Origin: Agelaius tricolor
Lineage: Eukaryota; Chordata; Aves; Passeriformes; Icteridae
Assembly: GCA_023055355.1 (NCBI GenBank)
Contig: JALJCS010000015.1
Location: forward strand, 19,147,516-19,211,515
Direction of reading: 5' to 3'
DNA: 64,000 bases
In this document: positions 46,560 to 57,184 of the stretch, one piece after another
Layout of the letters: each line of letters begins with the position of its first letter
Position numbering within the stretch: position 1 is the stretch's first letter
Notes under the pieces: model-generated
Seen by the model: the letters and a program-made list of their open reading frames with translations, nothing else
Database searches by the model: none
What the model was told of the DNA's origin: nothing
Made by a program: the position numbers and the translations under genes

Positions 46560-47160
46560 TCCCGGCCTGGAGGGGAGCAGGAATGTGAATTTGAGCTCCT
46601 CATTCCTGCAGCATCCCGGCCTGGAGGGCAGGGGGGATGTGAACCAGAGCTCCCCATTCCCGCTGGATCCCGGCATGGAGGGGAGCGGGATGTGAGTTTG
46701 ATCTCCTCATTCCCGCTGGATCCCGGCATGGAGGGGAGCGGGATGTGAACCAGAGCTCCCCATTCCCGCTGCATCCCGGCATGGAGGGGAGCGGGATGTG
46801 AATTTGAGCTCCCCATTCCCGCTGTATCCCGGCATGGAGGGGAGCAGGATGTGAGTTTGAGCTCCCCATTCCCGCTGGATCCCGGCATGGAGGGGAGCGG
46901 GATGTGAATTTGAGCTCCCCATTCCCGCTGGATCCCGGCATGGAGGGGAGCGGGATGTGAATTTGAGCTCCCCATTCCCGCTGGATCCCGGCATGGAGGG
47001 GAGCGGGATGTGAGTTTGAGCATTCCCGCTGTATCCTGGCATGGAGGGGAGCGGGATGTGAATTTGAGCTCCCCATTCCCGCTGGATCCCGGCATGGAGG
47101 GGAGCGGGATGTGAATTTGAGCTCCCCGTTCCCGCTGGATCCCGGCCGGGCTCCTCAGGG
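46560..47160 (+). repeat. Minisatellite block B, 53-bp units
   Basis: About 11 head-to-tail units of 'ggatcccggcatggagggga', 'gcgggatgtgaatttgagct', 'ccccattcccgct', with exact 53-bp spacing where measured (46665, 46718). Units differ by a few bases; one is shortened near 47018. It produces a spurious 260-residue minus-strand frame of repeated 'SNSHPAPLHAGIQREWGAQ' peptides. Not a gene. Confidence 0.95.
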
Positions 47161-47934
47161 ACGCTCTCCCCGCTGTCGCTGCCCGCCCCTCGCCCCTCGC
47201 CCCTCGGCCCTGGCCCAGCACAGAACGCGGTCGCTCGCTGCTGCCCCGGGATCAGGGATGCATTTCCTCTCTCCCGGCCTTCCAGTGCCCGCTATGGATT
47301 TTCTGCGAAATCCCTTCGGAAATGGCAGAGGAGCTCGTGGCCTTCCCCAAAAACCGCTCGCCCGAGCTCCGGGGAAGGTGGGAGTGCTCGGGAGGGACGA
47401 GGCAGCTCTGCTGGGCCGTGTGGGGCATTCCTGGGGGGAATGTGTTCCACCGGGGCCTGGAGCACCAGGGAAACACCGCCTGGGCTGGGCTGTGAGGACG
47501 AGGTGGAAAACTGCTGGCTCTTCTGCCCAGGACCGAAACTGGCTGGAGTTTGGAACAGGTTTGCAAACCCGGTGGTGAATGGTAATACAATAAAAAAAAT
47601 TAGGAAACACATCCACCATCCTCATCCTCTTCCCGGTGCCTCGCTGAGCCCCAGGCCGGGGCTGCCGGCCGCCAGCAGCATCAGCAGTGCCGGGGCCAGC
47701 CTGGCTCCCCTGACCTGCGGGACAGGGGCTGTGGGGGCGTTGTGCTGCTCCTTCGGGGGCTGCAAGACAAATCTGGTCATGGCTGCCTTCAAAAGTTACC
47801 CCGGGCCTTCCTCCTTCCTTCATTCTTCCTTCCTTCCCCTCTGCTCCGGCCAGGCTGGAGTCACCTGTCGCGACAGATTCGGATCGAGATCCCTATCGCA
47901 GCTTTTAAACAGAGCCATCAAAGGATCCTCTCGC
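47161..47934. other. GC-rich spacer, no gene seen
   Basis: Between minisatellite blocks. Several overlapping long frames on both strands reflect GC richness and show no domain. Confidence 0.45.
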
Positions 47935-48395
47935 CTCTCCTGTGACACCAGCCCAGCCCAAAAGGCTTTCCTGTGACACCAGGACACCCCAAAAGGCTCT
48001 CCTGTGAAACCAGCCTGCCCCAAAAGACTCTTCTGAGACGTGAGCCCATCCCAAAAGGCTCTCCTGTGAATCTAGCCCACCCCAAAAGGCTCTCCTATGA
48101 ATCTAGCCCACCCCACTGCGACACCAGCCCACCCCAAAGGGCTCTCCAGAAACACCAACCCACCCCAAAAGGCTCTCCTGTGAAACCAGCCCACCCCAAA
48201 AGGCTCTCCCACTGCGACAGCCCACCTTAAAAGGCTCTCCAGAAACACCAGCCCACCCCAAAAGGCTCTCACAAGACACAATCCCACCCCAAAGGGCTCC
48301 CCTTTGACACCAGCCCACCCCAAAGGGTTCTCATGAGACACAATCCCACCCCAAAGGGCTCCCCTATGACACCAGCCCGCCCCAAAGGGCTCCCC
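47935..48395 (+). repeat. 31-bp minisatellite
   Basis: About 15 units built on 'ctcctgtgaaaccagcccac' plus 'cccaaaaggct'. Variants include 'tatgaatctag', 'agaaacaccaac' and 'catgagacacaatcc'. Some units are shortened. Accounts for the repeating 'EPFGVGWCHRGALWGG' peptides of minus-strand frames. Confidence 0.93.
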
Positions 48396-50189
48396 GTGGG
48401 GTGTTTGGGGTGACAGGGGACGGGGCCCATGGGACAGGAGGGGACACAGCAGAGGGACGATGCTCACAGCCCCGCAGGAGCTCTCCAGAGGGGACAGGAG
48501 CGGCACAGATCCCGTGAGGGAGCGTCCTGCGGGGTGAGGTGGGGAAAGAAACACCAAAAAAAGGAGTTTTGGGGGAAAAAGGGATGCCAGGAACTGTCCA
48601 GCAGCAGAGCCCTGGGGGTGTCCCTGATGCCGGTGCCGAATCCCATCCCTGCCTGAGGAAAAGGGTCCCCAAATTCCCAGCGCCCGGCTGGGAGCATCCC
48701 GGGATTGCTCCACGCGGGTGGGAAAAGCCTCAGCAGGCGCCTGACCTCAGGCATCTCCCCCCACAGCGACCCCGGCACCCACGCAGGAAAAAAAATCCCA
48801 CGGGAAGATGGTCTGGACCAGGGGAGAATTCTTTCCCAATTCGTATTTTTTCCCCCCTTTTTCCTCTTATTTATTTTCGTTTCACCGTTTTGCTCCCTTG
48901 ATTTCCCTATATTTTAGTCCTTTACACTCTGTGTTTTCTCTTATTAAGAAAGCACTTTGACTTTTGTTTCATAAAAAAATAATAAAAAAAGAAGAAAATA
49001 GAAAATTAGATAAAAAACACCCTCCGAGAGCCAGGAAAAAACGGCGGGGAGTTTTTTTTACAAGAATGTTCCTTAAAATACAGATCAAGTAAGGTTCAGA
49101 CATTTTTTTCTCATTTAAATCGAGAGTTTCACTGCTTTTTGCCAGCTTTCAAGCGCAGGCGAAATTCAGCCGGTCAAAACCAATTTAGATCATCGATTTT
49201 AACAGCCTGACGTGGGTAAAACCCCTCCCGAACCCAAAAAAGGGGTTTTTAGGGGCACTGGGGGGCTGCGAGAGGTGGGATGGGGCACGGTCGGGATTTT
49301 TGGCTGCATGGATGCGATTTTACAGCTGGGAAAGGAGCCTGGCTCCAGAAATCTGGGCTTGAAAAGTTCCAAAGACCTCCTAAACTCGGCTTTAGGCTTT
49401 GCCGGCATTCCCAGGCTCTCGGGATTGCTAAATCCGGCGCTTTGCCCTGGATTAAAAAAAAAAAAAAAAACTTGAACAGGTTAAAAGATGATTTGGGAAA
49501 AGCCAGAAGAGCTGGCAGCGCCCGGCCTTGCGAACAGGAGCTTCAATAAATGAAAAAAAAAAAATAAAAAAAAAGTTAAAATCAGCCAATTCTTCAACCA
49601 AGGGAGGATTTCAAACCCGAAACGATTCTCGAGTGAACTTTTCCACCTTTCTAAGACTCCGCAGCGAGGCCGGGTTGAAAGGATCGCTCTGACTCCCAGG
49701 CACTCGGGATTCCTTTCAAGAAAACCAAATAAATAAAGAAATGAAATGGGATTTTTTTAGGGGGGGGTGGGTGTTTGCTGCCTTGGGAAGAGGCGGCTCC
49801 GGGCGTGCAAGGGCCGCGCTCGCAAGGACGGGGCGAGAGGAGCAGAAATTCCCCTCCCTGCGCCTCCTGTTTTCCTGTTTTCCCCATGGCAGGCCTGGGA
49901 AAACTCCCGAAATTTCAACCCTGGCAGGGATTTGGGATTGAGGGGGCTCAGCCCCGCTGTGGTTTTCCTTCCTCACCCTCCCCAGTTGCACAATTCCGGC
50001 TCTTCACGTGAATTCAACCTTGTATCCAAGAAAGAAACCTCCAGGAAAATCAGGTTTTGTTTTAAAAACAAACCAATGCCACGTTTTCTGCGTGAAGGAA
50101 GGGAAAAAAAAAAAACCAAAACCTGTTAAAAAATCCCCGGTTTATACACAGAGAAGCGGCAGACTTGGAGCAGAAAAAACCAGCATGGA
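48396..50189. other. FOXC2 downstream region, no gene seen
   Basis: GC-rich left half, AT-rich right half. The stretch about 49060-49220 ('cagatcaagtaaggttcaga', 'aaccaatttagatcatcgat') is unique and unusually free of low-complexity sequence, a weak candidate for a conserved element. A-runs at 49453-49470 and 49552-49575. Confidence 0.45.
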
Positions 50190-50195
50190 TTTATT
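50190..50195 (-). terminator. Candidate distal FOXC2 poly(A) signal
   Basis: AATAAA on the minus strand ('taaaataaatccatgctgg') followed by a T-rich 'ggttttttctgctcc'. Chosen because the AT-rich 3'UTR-like texture stops about here. Proximal alternatives within 120 bp of the stop cannot be excluded. Confidence 0.4.
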
Positions 50196-51066
50196 TTAAG
50201 GTAAGTACAACAATTAGGACCACATAAGACAAACGAACTTGGAAGCAGGTTAAAGCAAATAGTCCTTAGGAATGGTAAAGGTGAAATCTATTATACAAAA
50301 CATCACACGTCGTAAATAATAATAAAAAAGTATCAGATACTTTGTCTATTTTTTTTCCTTTAAAAAAAAATCCACCAGCAAAAAATAAATTATTTCCTCG
50401 TCTTGCGAAAAGAACAGCTCTAAAACGAAAGAAAATCTATTGCATAATTGTACACAGAAGAAGAAAAAGAAGAAATCACTTGTCATGAATTTGGAAGTTA
50501 GGAACCGTTGGGCGAGACAAAAATAATCCAGTGAACTCAACTTTAAATATTATATTAATGGCTCTGAAAATCAGCCTGATTAGAAATCCACATATTTTTT
50601 ACAGCACAACAGAGAACTCAAAAAATACCCAGGACATATATTTATATATATATTTATAAACTTTTTTTTTCCTTTTAAAACGTATAAATGGTTGTTGTGA
50701 TATTGGTCCATAACTTATTTTTCTGAGTCCCCCTATACTTTAGCATATAAAATTTGCCACTTTTAGATAGACATATATATATATAATTTTTTTCACCTTT
50801 TTCTTTTCTTTTTTTTTTTCTTTTTCAAATGAGAGATCCCCCCCTTTTTTTTTTTTTTTTTCAAGTAAAATCTACTTGTCCGGAATTTAAGGAAAACTTT
50901 TTGGGAATCTTCAAACTCTGTGGCCACAAAGTCCACGGGGAAGCTGTCAGATTTATTTTTATTGCCGTGGGTTTATTTCTCCCGATTTTTAAAAAATAAT
51001 TATTATTAATAATTATAATTTTTATTTTTTTTTTAATGGGCCTAAGCGGGGTTTACTGGCGGCTAC
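50190..51066 (-). other. Inferred FOXC2 3' untranslated region
   Basis: About 880 bp of AT-rich sequence between the FOXC2 stop and the outermost candidate poly(A) signal. It contains several T/A-rich runs (AU- and U-rich on the transcript, for example 'atatatttatatatatattt' near 50637). Nearer poly(A) words also exist (plus-strand TTTATT at about 50953 and 50971), so alternative 3' ends are possible. Confidence 0.45.
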
Positions 51067-52572
51067 TCAGTACTTAGTGCAGTCGTAGGAGTAGGGGGCG
51101 GCGTGGCGATATAGGGAGGGCGCGGATCTGTAGGGGATCTGACAGGCGGAGTTGCTGCTCACCTGGTGCTCGCTCAGCGCCGCGCTCTCCATCCCCAGCC
51201 GGTGCGACGTGAACATTTCCCGCACGTTGGGAAAAGTCTGCTGCTGAGAGCCGAACGTGTGCCCGGACAGGTGGCTCAGCTCAGCGCCGTGGTTCAGGTA
51301 CCAAGAAGCCGCAGGCTGTCCCCCCGCTGCTGCTGCTGCCGCCGCCCCTCCGCTTCCTCCTCCTCCTCCTCCTCCTCCTCCTCCGTGGGGATGCCCGGTG
51401 CCCAGCGCTCCGTCCTGCCCCGCGGGCAGGCTCAGCGTGCCCAGCGGCGACGGGGCGCCGGTGGGATGCTCGGCCAGCCCGTCCTCCATGGGAGCGCACA
51501 TGTGCGCGGTTCTGTCGCCGCTGTAGAGGCTCATGGCCCGCATGCTGCAGTGGTAGCTCCCACTAGTGTCCAGCGCCTGGCCGCAGGCCGCGCCGTACCC
51601 CGACGGCTGCCCCGCCGCGGGGTAGCCCAGCGCCAGCCCGCCGCCCGTCCTGCCCGAGGCGGCACTCACCGGGCTCAGCTCGCCCGCGGGGGAAGTCCGC
51701 AGGGTCATGATGCTCTCCACGCTGAAGCCCGGCAGCCCGTTACCGGCAGGGTGATGCTCGGGCAGCGCCGCGTCCGGAGAGGCGGCGGCGGCGGGCGGCG
51801 AGGCGGCGCTGCGGGGGCTGTCCCGCACGGCCCCGCCGCTGGCCGGGCTCAGCGTCTCCACCTTGGTGATCACGGGCAGCTCGGGAGACGCCGTCTCGCT
51901 CTTGATCACCACCTTCTTCTCGGAGGCCGGCGCCGAGGCGGAGGAAGAGGAAGAGGAGGAGGAGGCTTCCTTGGGGAGGTCGGCGCCGGGCAGCCCGGGG
52001 GGCTTGGGCTGCTCCTTCAGCAGCCGCTCCCGGGCCTCCTCCTTCTCCTTGGACACGTCCTTCTTCTTGAAGCGTCTCCGGCGGCGCAGGAAGCTGCCGT
52101 TCTCGAACATGTTGTAGGAGTCGGGGTCCAGGGTCCAGTAGCTGCCCTTGCCCGGCTTCTTGTCGTCGCGGGGCACCTTGACGAAGCACTCGTTGAGCGA
52201 GAGGTTGTGGCGGATGCTGTTCTGCCAGCCCTGCTTGTTCTCTCGGTAGAAAGGGAAGCGGTCCATGATGAACTGGTAAATCCCATTGAGCGTGATCTTC
52301 TTGTCGGGGGCGTTCTGGATGGCCATGGTGATGAGGGCGATGTAGCTGTAAGGTGGCTTCACCAGGTCCTTGGGGGCGGTGGGTTGGTGCGGGTGGTAGG
52401 GGCCGTAGGAGCGCCCCATGCCCGCCGCGTACTGCTCGGCGTGGCCCGAATAGACGCTCATGGGGTTGCCCATGCCGCCGTAGGTCCCGGCAGCCCGGTA
52501 GTAATTCTGCTCGCTTAAATACGGCACCACTCCCAAAGCGTTGGGGTCCGAGACGGAGTAGCGAGCCTGCAT
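51067..52572 (-). CDS. FOXC2: Forkhead box protein C2
   Basis: Nuclear transcription factor required in mammals for lymphatic and vascular, somite, kidney and craniofacial mesenchyme development. One intronless frame of 501 residues, the same length as human FOXC2. The N-terminus '[20 protein letters not shown]' separates it from FOXC1. The forkhead domain spans about 71-162, with '[18 protein letters not shown]', recognition helix '[15 protein letters not shown]' and basic 'RRRRRFKKK'. Two sumoylation-type sites follow ('VIKSE' about 222-226, 'TKVE' about 236-239). Then comes 'FSVESIM' (about 283-289), a TLE-type motif shared with FOXL1's 'FSIESIL'. The transactivating C-terminus ends 'YSYDCTKY'. 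Homopolymer tracts: poly-Ser (about 204-211), poly-Gly (about 397-406), poly-Ala (about 410-416). The start is the second of two adjacent ATGs; using the first (52575) adds one Met. The frame stays open another 138 codons upstream, but that part is low-complexity and unlike FOXC proteins. Confidence 0.98.
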   Translation of the reverse strand: MQARYSVSDPNALGVVPYLSEQNYYRAAGTYGGMGNPMSVYSGHAEQYAAGMGRSYGPYHPHQPTAPKDLVKPPYSYIALITMAIQNAPDKKITLNGIYQFIMDRFPFYRENKQGWQNSIRHNLSLNECFVKVPRDDKKPGKGSYWTLDPDSYNMFENGSFLRRRRRFKKKDVSKEKEEARERLLKEQPKPPGLPGADLPKEASSSSSSSSASAPASEKKVVIKSETASPELPVITKVETLSPASGGAVRDSPRSAASPPAAAASPDAALPEHHPAGNGLPGFSVESIMTLRTSPAGELSPVSAASGRTGGGLALGYPAAGQPSGYGAACGQALDTSGSYHCSMRAMSLYSGDRTAHMCAPMEDGLAEHPTGAPSPLGTLSLPAGQDGALGTGHPHGGGGGGGGGGSGGAAAAAAAGGQPAASWYLNHGAELSHLSGHTFGSQQQTFPNVREMFTSHRLGMESAALSEHQVSSNSACQIPYRSAPSLYRHAAPYSYDCTKY

Positions 52573-53207
52573 CATGGAGAGGGGCTGCCCGCGGCCGCGG
52601 AGGAGAGGAGGAAGAGGAGGACGGTGGAAGGGCCTCACCCCCGTCCGGGACCCCTCCGCGGAGAAGGGAGAGAGGGAGAGAGCGGGAGAGAAAGAGAGAG
52701 AGAGTCTCGGAGCCGAGCTCAATCCCAGCGTGTCCTCTAGCAGCGGCACCGCAGCGGCATCCTCCGGGTCGCCGGGGGCAGGGTGGTCTCTGGCGGCCTC
52801 TCCCTCCCTCTGTATGACTGTGATTCTGCTACACACGCCTACGGCCCGCGGCGGGCGCTGCTGCGGGGAGCTGGGCTGATAGTGGGGGGGGCTGTTCTCG
52901 CAGGAAAAGGGAATTTTAAAAAAAAAAGTAACAAAAAAAAAAAACCAAACAAAAAAAAGAGCCTGAATAATAACAAAAAAAAAAAACAACTTGAAAAAAT
53001 TTAAAAGGAAAAAGACGAAAAAGCAGCCTTGCGGAAAGCCCAGTCCTTGTCACAAGAGCGGCCCGAAGCGTTGCGGAGCCCCCGGAGGGGTGCGGGAGTC
53101 GCCGCCGCCGAGTTCCCTCCCGGCCGCGCTGCGCAGCTTCAAAACCGCCCCGCGCCGCCGCCGCGCTTTTACTGCCCGCCGGCCCCGCCCCCCGCCGCGG
53201 CCGCCAG
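52573..53207 (-). promoter_or_regulatory. FOXC2 5' flank and inferred 5'UTR
   Basis: Immediately upstream of the start codon is GC-rich, then a purine/pyrimidine-biased segment ('gagagaaagagagagagagt', 52687-52706), then an A-run cluster at 52920-52985. The order resembles a 5'UTR followed by a core promoter, but no TATA box is certain and the start site cannot be placed. Confidence 0.45.
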
Positions 53208-53243
53208 CCAATGGCAGCGCGCGGCTCCGCAGCCGCAGCCAAT
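53208..53243. promoter_or_regulatory. Twin CCAAT boxes in a 31-bp direct repeat
   Basis: CCAAT occurs at 53208-53212 and 53239-53243, both within 'agccaatggcagcgcg', giving a 31-bp spacing (about three helical turns). This is the arrangement typical of NF-Y promoters. They lie about 640-670 bp upstream of the FOXC2 ATG within its CpG island, so they most likely mark the core promoter. Confidence 0.6.
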
Positions 53244-53640
53244 GGCAGCGCGGGACGCGGCGGCGCTGCCGGGCCGGGCCGGGCCCCGCTCCGGCACCCC
53301 CGGCACCCTCGGCCCCAGCCCCGCTCCGGCACCCCCGGGCCCTCCGTGCGGGGTTTGGCGGTTCTGCCCCAAAAGCAGCCCCGAGCCGGCCCGGGGATGT
53401 GCCCGCTGCCCGCTACCCGCTGCCCGCCCCGTGCTAACGGCGGGGTTTGTCAGCGCTGAGTGCGGGCAGGTTGATGGCGGTGTCGCGGTGTCCCGTGTCC
53501 CGGTGCCCGGCGGGGCGTGCGGTCACGGTTTTAAATGTGTTTCCATGGAATTCATCCGGAGAGGCCGCTGGGTGCTTGCACGGCGGCGGCGACATTGCGG
53601 CTCGGCCCCGGCGGTGCCGTCGTTGCGCGTTCAGAGGTTG

Positions 53641-55600
53641 CTCTGCCGCTTTGGGGGAGTTTGGGGATATTTTATTATTCTAGAAAATACCCAACAAACC
53701 CGACAAAAAGCAGCAAGCGCATTTAAGTGTCTATATTTTATTTTCGTTCCGGGCATTGAGGTGGATTTTCTTGTGGCTGTGAAATCCGCCCCTCTGCCTT
53801 GTCCCTAATGAGTTCATTAGAGGCAATCAGAGCGGGACAATTAGGGACGCATGGTGACCAAGTGTAAACTCAAGTGTTGGGGGAAACTGCTGCGAATTGT
53901 TCTGTTCCACCCGAGAGAAGAGTGGAGCCGCCGGGCGAAGGAACCGAGGTGGGAAACCAGCGATTTCCCCGCTCCGCAGGAGCAAAAAAGAAATTAAAAA
54001 TCAGATTATATCTATAATCAAAAATAGCGCTGCAAAATCGATTCGAGCCCGAAAAGACCGAGATAAGGTCAAAATAAATTTGCTGTCACTCCGCTCGGGC
54101 TCCTTCCCGCCGCCTTCCCCCGAGCCTGGCTGCTGCCGCTCTGATTCCCGAGCGGTGATTTTTGGGTTTCTTACACTGTAATTTTGCCTTGCCCTCCTTG
54201 CAATTTGTGCGGTTTCGTAAGGCTTTAAACAAAGATATTTTTTCCCCCCAAAGCCGGGCTGGGATTTTGGGCGGCTGCTGGCACCGAGGGTCCCTTTCCC
54301 GCTCGCAGCCCCGGCGGTGCGGAGACCGCAGGCGGCTCCGGCCGTGGGAACCCGGCGGGGCTGTTAATTACCGGAGATTTTCTTAATAAGAAAGGAAACG
54401 ATTTTATGGCGATAACTAAGGGGAGGGAAAAAAATGAAATGATGAGGTAGATCCTCTACAAGGAGGGATGGTTAAAAATGATCTGCGATGGAAAAATTGA
54501 TCGGGGAGTTTCTACGGGTGTTTCAAAATTGTTATTTAGTTTTGACGGAAATAATTTTGAATGTTTGGGGAGGGTTTCATCCACCGAGAAAATGTCCGGG
54601 GATATTTTGTTTGGGGAAAACAAAACGTGAATTCAGCGAGATAAGCTGATTCTTTTCATGTAAATGTATAACCATAAAAGAAAACTTTTATTTTTTTTTT
54701 TCTGGAATAATTTGAGAACGACTTCACACTTTTATGTTCGGTTTTCAAATAAATCACGTTTCTCGTAACAACTCGGGCTGCGTCTCCGTGTACACAAGCA
54801 AATGGGATTTCTTTAACGATATAAGTTTATAAAATGTTGGAATTTAATAAAAGAGAGCCACCCCTGCGGTGTCACAGTGCTGTCTCTTCCTAGAAGCCTG
54901 GAGAAATATCCTCGATGGAATCTTACCTCTCCTCGGCTGAAAACTTTACCGAGCTGAATTTCTACAGAACCCCCAGAAGCAGCAAAAGTTCTTTGCTTGC
55001 TAGAGCTGGGCACCGAGCAGAGACCGATCCAACGGGCTCGGAAAAGCCCAAAATTCGAATGGCTTCAAGAAAACAAAACAAAACAATAAAAATCAGCATT
55101 ATGAAAAATACGGGGGGGGGAACGCAGGGAAAGGAGCCCCTTGGAGGAGGAGAGCGGGAGGCGCTTGGAAATGCGGGATTTTCCCCGCAGGGCTCCCTTC
55201 GCCCGGTTCTCCGGGGGAGCCGCCGGTTTTCCTCCCGCAGCCTTCCCGGCAGCGGAGCTTCCGCAGCGCTCGGGGCGCCCTGGGCGCCGTTCTGGGGACC
55301 ACTCCCGGGGCCCCTCCGGGGCTGCTCCCGGTGTCGCTCTGGGGTCATTCCCGGGCCGTTCCCGGGCTGTTCTTGGTGTCGTTCCCGGTGTCATTCCCGG
55401 TGTCGTTTCCAGGGCTGTTCCCGGTGCCGCTCTGGGACAGTTCCCGGGCTGTTCCCGGTGTCATTCCCCGGGCCGTTCCCGGTGTTATTCCCGCTGTTAT
55501 TCCCGGTGTCGTTCCCGGGCTCGCTCCGGTCTCACCTGCCCGCGGGGGCTCCGCACGGCGTGTGTCGCCCCCCAGGGGACACCGCGGGCACTGCAGCGCT
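53641..55600. other. FOXC2-MTHFSD divergent intergenic, left part
   Basis: No gene. About 53760-54250 and 54540-54800 look like unique, partly CpG-bearing elements. An inverted repeat CTAATGA/TCATTAG with a 2-bp spacer lies at 53805-53820, suited to homeodomain dimers. At about 55330-55530 there is a degenerate GC-rich tandem repeat on 'ctgttcccggtgtcattccc'. Long frames through the repeat are artefacts. Confidence 0.5.
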
Positions 55601-55883
55601 CCCCGGCACCGCCCGGGCGCGGGGACAGAAGGACAGGGACGAGACAGATGGACAGGGACAGACAGAGGGACGGGGACAGAGATGGGGACGGGGAGAGACC
55701 GAGCAGGACAAGAGGAAAGAGGGAGAAGTGTGGGATGGAGGTGGGAACAAGAGAGAGAGAGAGAGGGGGTGAGTGGAGAAAACGAGTGGGCAAAGGGAGA
55801 GGAAAAGTGGGGAAGGAAGGAAGAGGCAGAGAAAAGGAAAGAGAGAAAGGAGGAAATGAAGGAGGGAAAGAGTGAAAAGAGTG

Positions 55884-56013
55884 AGGAAGGAAGGAAGGAA
55901 GGAAGGAAGGAAGGAAGGAAGGAAGGAAGGAAGGAAGGAAGGAAGGAAGGAAGGAAGGAAGGAAGGAAGGAAGGAAGGAAGGAAGGAAGGAAGGAAGGAA
56001 GGAAGGAAGGAAA
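55884..56013 (+). repeat. (AAGG)n microsatellite, about 130 bp
   Basis: About 32 nearly perfect AAGG tetramers without interruption. Length and purity indicate a highly mutable locus. Confidence 0.97.
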
Positions 56014-56157
56014 AGAGAGAACAAGAAAGAAAGACATTAAAGGAGTGAGGAGAGAAAGAAAAAGATGAAGAAAGAAGGAAGGAAGAGAAAGAATGAAAGA
56101 AAGAGGAAGACAGAAATAAAGGAAGAAAGAAGGAGAGGAAACGCAAGAAAGAAGAGA

Positions 56158-56255
56158 GAAGGAAAGGAAAGGAAAGGAAAGGAAAGGAAAGGAAAGGAAA
56201 GGAAAGGAAAGGAAAGGAAAGGAAAGGAAAGGAAAGGAAAGGAGAAAGGAAAGGC
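56158..56255 (+). repeat. (GGAAA)n microsatellite, about 95 bp
   Basis: About 19 GGAAA pentamers, ending in two imperfect units. Separated from the AAGG array by a mixed purine segment. Confidence 0.97.
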
Positions 56256-56489
56256 TCTATCTGGCACCAGTCCAGCCAAGACCCATTGATGCACATGAAT
56301 CTCTCAGAGCTGGAGGGGAAAACTCCTAAATTCAGCAGTCTTGGTCGTTGTGGAGAGAAAAAAACTCAGAAAAGGTGTTTGCATCTGCAGCCCTCAGAGG
56401 AGCATCCCAATTTATTCTGATTTTTTGGGCTGGCACAGCTGCACTCGGCTCTGACCAAGGAGCTGCAGCATCCTGGCCAAGTGGGGTGG

Positions 56490-56575
56490 ATATCATATCA
56501 TATCATATCATATCATATTTACAATATAATACAATACAACACAATACAATATAATATAAATAATAATAAATATAC
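56490..56575 (+). repeat. (ATATC)n and (ATACA)n microsatellites
   Basis: Five ATATC/ATCAT-type units followed by AT-rich 'acaatacaacacaatacaat' units. Simple-sequence DNA. Confidence 0.9.
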
Positions 56576-57099
56576 CAACTCTGAAGACATTCCCCCATTC
56601 CCCAGCACGCTTTAAAATAAACCTTCATAAATTTTATTCATCGTTTCATTGTTCTCATGACCCCTCCATCCCGCTCAGGAATGTTGGGATTCTCACGCTC
56701 CTTTTTTTGGGGTGGTTTTAGTAGAATGAGCTAATTCTATAAATAATAAATTGTGCGAACGAATCATTTATTATCCAATTAAAGGCGAGCAAGAAGTGAA
56801 CTTGTGGGTACCCACGTAGAGGCTGGATATTGTTTTATTCACCACCGGCCAGTTCTAAATGGAAAAGTAATTAATGTGAGGGATAATTTTACAAAAAGTG
56901 GGGTGGGATTTTACCCCCAGCCATAAAACGTGATGGAAAGTCCGTGATATTTGTCGAATGAGGGCGAAAATCTCCCATCAATTCGCCAGCACAGCCTTTT
57001 TTATGTTTAATTCCAGAAATAAATCGGGCCCTCAGCGACCCCTCACGCCGCTTCCCCAACTCTGCCTTCGAGGCCTTTTGAGCCCTCAGCGCCGCCGTA
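56576..57099. other. MTHFSD upstream unique region
   Basis: AT-rich unique DNA with 'ttctataaataataaattg', 'tatccaattaaagg' and 'tgggtacccac' (palindromic GGGTACCC core at about 56807). No gene. Could hold regulatory DNA for FOXC2 or MTHFSD. Confidence 0.4.
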
Positions 57100-57184
57100 G
57101 CTGCCGCGCGCGCCGGAGGGGCGTGGCCAACGCGAAGGTTCCGCCCCCTGTGCTGACGCGTGAGGAGGCGAGGATTAACGGCAG

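Larger units (their letters stand above)
51060..53640. promoter_or_regulatory. Large CpG island over FOXC2 and its upstream region
   Basis: CG dinucleotides are dense from the FOXC2 3' coding end through at least 53640, broken by a short A-rich stretch at 52915-53010. This extent is typical of key developmental regulators. The promoter is presumably within 52600-53450, where Sp1-type GGCGGG/CCCGCC words and twin CCAAT boxes occur. Confidence 0.7.
55600..56255 (+). repeat. Long polypurine region
   Basis: Roughly 650 bp of strongly purine-biased plus strand, becoming almost pure purine from about 55795. It contains the (AAGG)n and (GGAAA)n arrays listed separately. Minus-strand frames read 'SFLPSFLPSFLP' and are meaningless. 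Confidence 0.9.

Noticed and set aside
46439..47221. 260-residue minus-strand frame of repeated peptides
   Set aside because: Every unit is the translation of the 53-bp minisatellite; frame changes where unit lengths vary. No start context or domain.
45700..48395. CRISPR-like regular repeats
   Set aside because: The units are contiguous without unique spacers, the host is a vertebrate and no cas genes exist. They are minisatellites.
48072..48713. 213-residue minus-strand frame rich in 'GEPFGVGW'
   Set aside because: Translation of the 31-bp minisatellite.
51166..52518. 450-residue plus-strand open frame antisense to FOXC2
   Set aside because: It is the shadow of a GC-rich coding strand (Arg/Gly/Ala/Leu-rich, no domain). 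The forkhead frame on the minus strand fully explains the open frame. An antisense lncRNA is possible, but no protein is supported.
52573..52989. N-terminal extension of FOXC2 by 138-139 residues
   Set aside because: Upstream part is Phe- and Ser/Pro-rich low complexity derived from A-runs and GA repeats, while the FOXC family starts at MQARYSVS. The shorter start gives the family's exact length.
55331..56296. Several frames over 200 residues ('SFLPSFLPS', 'EGRKEGRKEGRK')
   Set aside because: Direct translations of the AAGG and GGAAA microsatellites and the purine tract on both strands.
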